Assembly (NCBI RefSeq): GCF_018991925.1
Contig: NW_024711620.1
Span: forward strand, 1-64,000
Source: Homarus americanus
Taxonomy: Eukaryota; Arthropoda; Malacostraca; Decapoda; Nephropidae
Direction: 5' to 3'
DNA length: 64,000 nucleotides
Position 1 is the stretch's first letter; every line of letters begins with the position of its first letter. The notes beneath the pieces were generated by a model that had not been told where the DNA came from, did no database searches, and saw only the letters and a program-made list of their open reading frames with translations. This document shows, in pieces, positions 57,301 to 64,000 of the stretch. The translations under genes were made by a program, and so were the position numbers.

Positions 57301-60300
57301 AGGTGTACATGGAGTGTCAGAGGTGTGCCTGGGGAGTGTCAGAGGTGTGCTTGAGGAGTGTCTGAGGTGTGCCTGGGGAGTGTCTGGGGGTGCCCTGGGT
57401 GTCAGAGAGTACCAGGGGTGTCACAAGAGTGCCTGGGAGTGTCAGAGGTGTGCCTGGGAGTGTCAGAGATGTGCCTGGGAGTGTCAGAGGTGTGCCAGGG
57501 AATGTCAGTGGTATTTGGGAGTCTCAGACGTGTACCTGGGAGTTTCAGAGGTGTGCTTTGGGGTGTCAGAGGTGTGCCTGGGAATGTCAGAGTTGTGCCT
57601 GGGAGTGTCGGAGGTGTACCTGGGAGTGTGAGAGGTGTGGGTTTGTCGGAGGTGTGCCTGGGGAGTCGGAGGTGTACCTGGCAGTGTCAGTGTGCCTGGG
57701 AGGTGTCAAGGTGTCTGAGGTGTCAGGGGTGTGCCTGGGAGTGTCAGCGGTGTGCCTGGGAGTGTCTGAGGTGTGCCTGGGAGTGTCAGAGGTGTGCCTG
57801 GGGAGTGTCAGAGAGGTGCACTTGGGGTGTCAGAGGTGTGCCTGGGGTGTCAGGGGTGTGCAGGGGAATGTCGGTGGTGCCTGGGGTGTCAAGGTGTCCT
57901 GGAGTGTCAGAGGTGCACTTGGAGTGTCAGGGGTGTGCAAGTGTCAGAGTGTGCCAGGAATGTCGGTGGATTACCTGGGAGTGTCAAAGTGTGCCTGGGG
58001 TGTCAGAGGGTGTGCCTGGGGTGTCAGAGGTGTGCCTTGGGTTTCAGAGGTGTACCTGGGAGTGTCGGAGGTGTGCCTGGGGTGTCAGGTGTGCACAGGT
58101 GTGTGAGGTGTGCCTGGGGTGTCAGGGGTGTGCCTGGGGGTGTCTGTTGTGTGCCTGGGGTGTGTGGGGTGTGCCTGGGGTGTCAGGGTGTGCCTGGGGA
58201 TGTCAGGGGTGTGCTGGGTGTCAGAGGTGTGCCTGGGGAGTGTCAGAGGGTGTACTGGGGTGTCAGAGGTGTGCCTGGGAGTGTCTGAGGTGTGCCTGGG
58301 GTGTCTGGGGTGTGCCTGGGGTGTGCAGGTGTGCCTGGGGTGTCTGGGGTATGCCTGGGGTGTCAGAGGTGTGCCTGGGAGGTCAGGGTGTGCCAGGGGT
58401 GTCAGTGGGTGCCTGGGATGTCAGAGGTTTGCCTGGGAGTGTCGGAGGTGTGCATGGGTGTCAGAGGTGTGCCTGGGGTGTCAGGGGTGTGCTTGGGGAG
58501 TGTCTGAGGTGGACCTGGGGTGTCTGAGGGTGTGCACCAGGTGTCAGAGTACCAGGGGTGTCACAGGAGTACCTGGGGTGTGAGGGTGTGCCTGGTGGCG
58601 TCAGAGGTGTGCCTGGGAGTGTCTGGGGTGTGCCTGGGGTGTCCAGGGTGCCTGGTGTCTGGGTGTGCCTGGGGTGTCAGAGAAGAGACCAGGGAGTGTC
58701 AGGGAGTGTCTGGGGTGTGAGAGGTGTGCCTGGGGGTGTGAGGGGTGTGTGGGGTGCCTGAGGTGTGCCAGTGTCAGAGGTGTGCCTGGGGTGTCAGGGT
58801 TGTACCAGGGTGTCAGTGGAGTGCCTGGGAGTCTCAAGGGTGTGCCTGGGAGTGTCGGGTGTGCCTGGGATATCGGAGGTATGCCTGGGAATCAGGAGGT
58901 GCACCTGGGGTGTCAGAGTGTGCCTGGGGGTGTCGGAGGTGTGCACCAGGTGTCAGCAAGGTGCCTGGGGTGTCAGGGTGTGCCTGGCAGTGTCAGAGGG
59001 TGTATCTGGGAGTGTCGGAGGTGTGCCTGGGGTGTGTCTGGGTGCCTGGGGAGTGTCAGAGGTGTGCCTGGCGGTGTCAGAGGTGTGCCTGGGAGTGTCA
59101 GGGGTGCCTGGGGATGTCAGAGGTGTGCCTGGGGATGTCAGAGGTGTGCCTGGGAGTGTCAGGAGGTTGCACTGGGGTGTCTAAGATGCCTGGGAGTGTC
59201 AGGGTGTGCGTGGGAGTGTCAGAGTTGCCTGGGAGTGTCAGGAGGTGTTCCTGGGGTGTCATAAGTGTACCTGGGTTGTCAGGTGTTCATGGGGAGTCGG
59301 AGGTGTGCCTGGCAGTGTCAGCTGGTGTGCCTGGATGTGTCAGAGGTGTACCAGGGAATGTCGGTGGAGTACCTGGGGGTGTCAGGGGTGTGCCTGGGGA
59401 GTGTCAGGGGTGTGCCTGGAGTGTCAGAGCTGTGCCTGGGAGTGTCAGGGTGTGCCTGGCAGTGTCAGGCTGTGCTTGGGAGTGTCAGGTGAACCAGGGG
59501 TGTCAGAGGGTACCTGAGTGTCAGGGGTGTGCCTGGGGAATGTCAGAGTTGTGCCGGGGTGTCGGAGGTGTGGGAGTGTGAGGTGCCTGGGTTTGTCGGG
59601 TGTGCCTGGAGTCAGGTGTGCACAGTGTCAGCGGTGTGCCTGGGAGTGTCAAGGTGTCCCTAGGTGTCAGAGGTGTGCCAGGTCAGAGGTGTGCCTGGGT
59701 ATATGAGGTGTGCTTGGAGTGTCAGGGTGTGCCTGGTGAGTGTCAGCGGTGTGCCTGGGAGTGTCTGAGGTGTGCCTGGGGTGTCAGAGGTGTGCCTGTG
59801 AGTGTCAGAGGTGTGCCAGAGTGTCAGAGGTGTGCCTGGTAGTGTCAGCGGTGTGTGCCTGGGGTGTCTGGGGTGTGCCTGGGGTGTCAGAGGTGTGCCT
59901 GGGAGTGTCAGAGGTGCACTTGGAAGTGTCAGAGGTGTGCCTGGGGTGTCAGAGGTGTGCCAGGGAATGTCAGTGGAGTGCCTGAGTGTCAAAGTGTCCT
60001 GGGTGTCAGAGTTGTGCCAGGGTTCAGAGGTTAAGCTTGGCTTCAGAGTTGTGCAAGTTGGAGGTGTGCCTGGGAGTGGAAGTGTGTGCCTGGGTGTCGG
60101 AGGTGTGCCTTTGACAGAGGTGTGCCTGGGGTGTCAGGAGGTGTACCTGGGGTGTCAGATGTGTGCTGGAGTCAGGGGTGTACCAGGGTGTCAGTGGGTA
60201 CCTGGGGAATGTCAGAGGTGTGCCTGTGGGGGTGTCGGAGGTGTGCATGGGAGTGTCAGAGGTGTGCCTGGGAGTGTCAGAGGTGTGCTTGAGGAGTGTC

Positions 60301-60301
60301 T

Positions 60302-60336
60302 GGGGTGTGCCTGGGGTGTCTGGGGTGTGCCTGGGG
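60302..60336 (+). other. Predicted G-quadruplex motif
   Basis: Four runs of four Gs with loops TGTGCCT, TGTCT and TGTGCCT. Confidence 0.6.
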
Positions 60337-62256
60337 TGTCAGAGAAGTGCCAGGGGTGTCTGAGTGCCTGGGGTGTCAGAGGTGTGCCTGGGAGTGTCAG
60401 AGATGTGCACCAGGAGTGTCAGAGGTGTGCCAGGGGATGTCAGTGAGTGCCTGTCTCAGACGTGTACCTGGGAGTTTCAGAGGTGTGCTTGGGTGTCAGA
60501 GGTGTGCCTGGGAATGTCAGAGTTGTGCCTGGGAGTGTCAGGTGTGCCTGGGGAGTGTGAGAAGTGTGCCTGGGTTTGTCAGGTGTGCCTGGAAGTGGAG
60601 GTGTGCCTGGCAGTGTCAGCGGTGTGCCTGGGAGTGTCAAGGTGTCCTGAGTGTCAGAGGTGTGCCTGGGAGTGTCAGCGGTGTGCCTGGGAGTGTCTGG
60701 GGTGTATCTGGGGTGTCAGGTGTGCCTGGGAGTGTCAGAGGTGCACTTGGGAGTGTCAGAGGTGTGCCTGGGGTGTCATAGGTGTGCAGGGGAATGTCGG
60801 TGGAGTACCAGTGTCAAGGTGTCCTGGAGTGTCAGAGTGTGCCTGGGGTGTCAGAGGTGTGCCTGGGAGTGTCAGAGGTGTGCATGGAGTGTGAGAATTG
60901 TGCCTGGGGGTGTCTGGGGTGTGCAGGGGTGTCTAGGGTGTTCTGGGAGTGTCTGGGGTGTGCCTGGGGTGTCAGGGGTGTGCCTAGGGTTCAGAGGTGT
61001 GGGGTGTCAGAGGTGCACCTTGGAGTGTCTGAGGTGTGCCTGGGAGTGTCAGAGGTGTGCCTGGGAGTGTCAGCGGTGTGGGGTGTTAGCACAGTATCGT
61101 GGGTGTGCCTGGGGAGTGTCAGAGGTGTGCCAGTGTCAGAGGTGTGCCTGGGTGTCAGAGATGTAGAGTGTCAGGAGGTATCTGGGAGTGTTGGACATGT
61201 GCAGAGTGTGGATGTGCCCAGGGGTGTCAAAGGTGTACCAGGGAATGTCAGTGGAGAGCTGGGGTGTCAGAGGTGTGCCTGGGGTGTCAGAGGTGTGCCT
61301 GGGATGTCAGGGTGTGCCTGGGGTGTCAGAGTGTGTAAGTGTCAGAGGTGCTAAGTGTCAGAGGTGTGCCAGTGTCAGAGGTGTACCTGGGGTGTCAGGG
61401 AGGTTAAGTGTCAGGTGTGCCTGGGGTGTCAGAGGTGTGCCTGGGTGTCAGAGGTGTGCACATGGAGTGTGGGGTGTGCCTGGGGCGTCTGGGGTGTGCC
61501 TCAGGTGTCTGGGGTGTTCCTGGGAGTGTCTGGGGTGTGCCTGGGGTGTCAGATGTGTGCCTGGAGAGTCAGGGGTGTGCCAGGGAGTGTCAGTGGGTAC
61601 CTGGGAATGTCAGAGGTATGCCTGGGGAGTGTCAGGTGTGCATGGTGTCAGAGGTGTGCTGGGAGTGTCAGGTGGTGGCAGAGTGTCGGTGTGCCTGGTG
61701 TCTGAGGTGTGCCAGTCAGAACAGGGGTGTCACAGGTGCCTGGAGGTGTCGAGGTGTGCCGGGGTGTCAGAGATGTGCCTGGGAGTGTCAGAGGTGTAGC
61801 AGGGATGTCAGTGAGTCTCAGACGTGTGCCTGGGAGTTTCAGAGGTGTGCTTTGGAGTGTCAGGGTGTGCCTGGAATGTCAGAGTTGTGCCTGGGAGTGT
61901 CGGAGGTGTGCCTGGGAGTGTGAGGTGTGCCTGGGTTTGTCGAGGTGTGCCTGGAAGTCAGGATGTGCCTGGCAGTGTCAGCGTGTACCTGGGAGTGTCA
62001 AGGTGTCCTGAGTGTCAGAGGTGTGCCTGGGGTGTCAGCGGTGTGCAAGTGTCTGGGGTGTGCCTGGGGGTGTCAGAGGTGTGCCTGGGGTGTCAGGGGT
62101 GCTTGGGGTGTCAGAGGTGTGCCTGGGGTGTGAGGTGTGCCAGGAATGTCGGTGGGTACAGGGGTGTCAAGGTGTCCTGGGGTGGGGTGTGCCTGGGAGT
62201 GTCAGGGGTGTGTGCCTGGGGTGTCAGAGGTGTGCATGGAAGTGTGAGGTGTGCCT

Positions 62257-62291
62257 GGGGAGTGTCTGGGGTGTGCCTGGGGTGTCTGGGG
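62257..62291 (+). other. Predicted G-quadruplex motif
   Basis: Four runs of four Gs with loops AGTGTCT, TGTGCCT and TGTCT. Confidence 0.6.
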
Positions 62292-64000
62292 TGTTCCTGG
62301 GAGTGTCTGGGGTGTACCTGGGAGTGTCAGAGGTGTGCCTGGGAGTGTCAGAGAGGTGCTGTGGGAGTGTCAGAGGTGCACCTTGGGTGTCTGGTGTGCC
62401 TGGGGAGTGTCAGAGGTGTGCCTGGGGTGTCAGCGGTGTGCTTGGGGAGTGTTGGGGTGTGCCTGGCAGTGTCGTGGGTGTACCTGGTGTCAGAGGTGTG
62501 CCTGGGAGTGTCAGAGGGTTTGCCTGGGGTGTGTCAGAGATATGCCAGTGTCAGAGGTGTCACAGAGTGTTGGACGTGGACCAGAGTGTCAAGGTGTACC
62601 AGGGAATGTCAGTGGAGAGCTGGGGTGTCAGAGGTGCCTGGGAGTGTCAGAGGTTGGTGTCAGAGGTGTGCCTGGGAGTGTCAGAGGTGTGCCTGGGAGT
62701 GTCAGAGGTGTGCCTGGGGTGTCAGAGGGTGTGCCTGGGAGTGTCAGAGGTGTGCCTGGGAGTGTCAGAGGTGTATGTGGAAGTGTGGGGTGTGCCTGGG
62801 AGTGTCTGGGGTGTCCTCAGGTGTCTGGGGTGTTCCTGGGAGTGTCTGGGGTGTACTTGGAGTGTCAGATGTGTGCTCGGAGGTCAGGGGTGTGCCAGGG
62901 TGTCAGTGGGTGCAGGAATGTCAGAGGTATGCCTGGGATTGTCGGAGTGTGCATGGAGTGTCAGGGTGTGCCTGGGGTGTCAGAGGTGCTTGAGAGTGTC
63001 TGAGGTGTGCAGGGGTGTCTGGGGTGTGCCTGGGGTCAGAGGTGTCACAAGGTGCCTGGGTGTCATGTGTGCCTGGGGTGTCAGAGATGTGCCTGGGGGT
63101 GTCAGAGGTGTGCCAGGGAATGTCAGTGTATGGTGTGGGGTCTCAGACGTGTACCTGGGAGTTTCAGAGGTGTGCTGGTGTCAGAGGTGTGCGTGGGGAT
63201 TGTCAGGTTGTACCTGGGGTGTCGGAGGTGTGCCTGGGAGTGTGAGAACTGTACCTGGGTTTGTCGGAGGTGTACCTGGGAGTCGGAGGTGTACCTGGCA
63301 GTGTCTGGAGTGCCTGAGAGTGTCAGAGGTGTGCCTGGGAGTGTCAGTGGTGCACTTGGGGGTGTCAGAGGGTGTGCCTGGGAGTGTCAGAGGTGTGCCA
63401 GGGAATGTCGGTGGGTGCCTGGTGTCAAGGTGTCCTGGGAGTGTCAGGGTGTGCCTGGGGTGTCAGAGGTGTGCCTTGGGTTTCAGAGTGTACCTGAGTG
63501 TCAGGTGTGCCTGGGGTGTGGGGAGGTGTGCCTGGGGCGTCAGAGGTGTGCCTGGGAGTGTCTGAGGTGTGCCTGGGGAGTGTCAGGGAGTGCATGGGAG
63601 TGTCTGGGGTGTGCCTGGGGTGTCAGAGAACCAGGGAGTGTCTGGGAGTGTCTGGGAGTGTGCGAGGTGTGCCTGGGAGTGTCAGATGTGTGCAAGTGTC
63701 TGGGGTGTGCCTGGGGGTGTCAGGGGAGAACCAGGGGGTGAAAGAGGTGTGCCTGGGTGTCAGGGGTTGTGCCAGGGGTGTCAGGTGTGGCTGGGAGTGT
63801 CTGGGGTGTGCCTGGGGGTGTGGAGGTGTCCTGGTGGTGTCGGCGGGTGTGCCTGGGAGTGTCTGGGGTGTGCCTGGGGTGTCAGAGGTGTGCCTGTGAA
63901 TGTCAGGGGTGTGCTTGGGGAGTGTCAGAGGTGTGCCTGGTGGTGTCAGCGGTGTGCCTGGGAGTGTCTGGGGTGTGCCTGGGTGTCAAGGGTTGTGCCT

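Larger units (their letters stand above)
15510..64000. repeat. Giant 20/21-bp G-rich minisatellite array, about 2,300 units, open at the right edge
   Basis: The commonest unit is GTGTCAGAGGTGTACCTGGG followed by A (21 bp). A second form, GTGTCAGAGGTGTGCCTGGG, is 20 bp. All units run head to tail on one strand for 48.5 kb, interrupted only by two LTR copies. The plus strand of the unit is about 43% G and 14% C, a strong skew. A 21-bp period with no stop in any forward frame, and in only one reverse frame, gives hundreds of overlapping open frames. They read VSEVYLG, CQRCTWE and VRGVPGS heptads forward, and PRYTSDT and PGTPLTL reversed. Indels make each frame hop between heptads. None is a credible gene. 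Confidence 0.98.
54301..64000. repeat. Minisatellite domain 4, TGCCTGGGG type, runs off the window
   Basis: Units return to the GTGTGCCTGGGGTGTCAG type seen at the left end. Two further uninterrupted LTR target cassettes lie at about 56,367 and 63,753. The array does not end inside the window. The longest stop-free forward stretch of the whole window, 517 codons at 62,012-63,565, is here and is a repeat translation. Confidence 0.85.

Noticed and set aside
62012..63565. 517-codon forward open frame, and others of 300-431 codons in the 21-bp array
   Set aside because: They are translations of a stop-free minisatellite unit that hop between heptads at each indel; no start context, domain or codon signal supports them.

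Overview
The window is eukaryotic and almost entirely tandemly repeated, non-genic DNA. Dense CA, GA, CT, AAT and ACC microsatellites, several short minisatellites, a long satellite and a solo retrotransposon LTR suggest a large invertebrate genome; an arthropod, possibly a decapod crustacean, is my guess from repeat style alone. No complete gene is visible. Most long open frames are by-products of repeat units that lack stop codons.

Layout: (1) 1-7,858 is mixed intergenic sequence with about ten microsatellites and eight small tandem repeats (17, about 18, 16, 18, about 33, 46 and about 18 bp units, plus a 74-bp partial duplication). It holds one plausible minus-strand exon with a consensus 5' splice site (6,725-6,917). 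(2) 7,859-13,658 is a satellite with a 59-bp monomer that has become a 118-bp dimer, about 49 dimers. Its left two thirds are indel-ridden and its right third is homogeneous with a 354-bp three-dimer order. (3) 13,659-15,003 is a 23-bp array. (4) 15,004-15,509 is a degenerate block built on the palindrome GTCCCATGGGAC. (5) 15,510-64,000 is a single head-to-tail 20/21-bp G-rich minisatellite of roughly 2,300 units that runs off the right edge.

The large array is organised. A variant with TACCTGGGA dominates about 23.3-47.5 kb and is flanked by a TGCCTGGGG variant. Marker monomers recur in a fixed order, which shows a higher-order repeat. Two copies of a 326-329 bp TG...CA element (29,396-29,724 and 30,637-30,962) sit between CTGGG duplications. 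At least four other cassette copies carry the same site without the element. I read this as one LTR insertion followed by a 1,241-bp tandem duplication.

Part of the 59-bp and 21-bp arrays carries clustered one- or two-base losses and substitutions that look like long-read consensus error, so fine-scale divergence here should not be over-read. Coordinates of repeat edges are good to about 10-20 bp.
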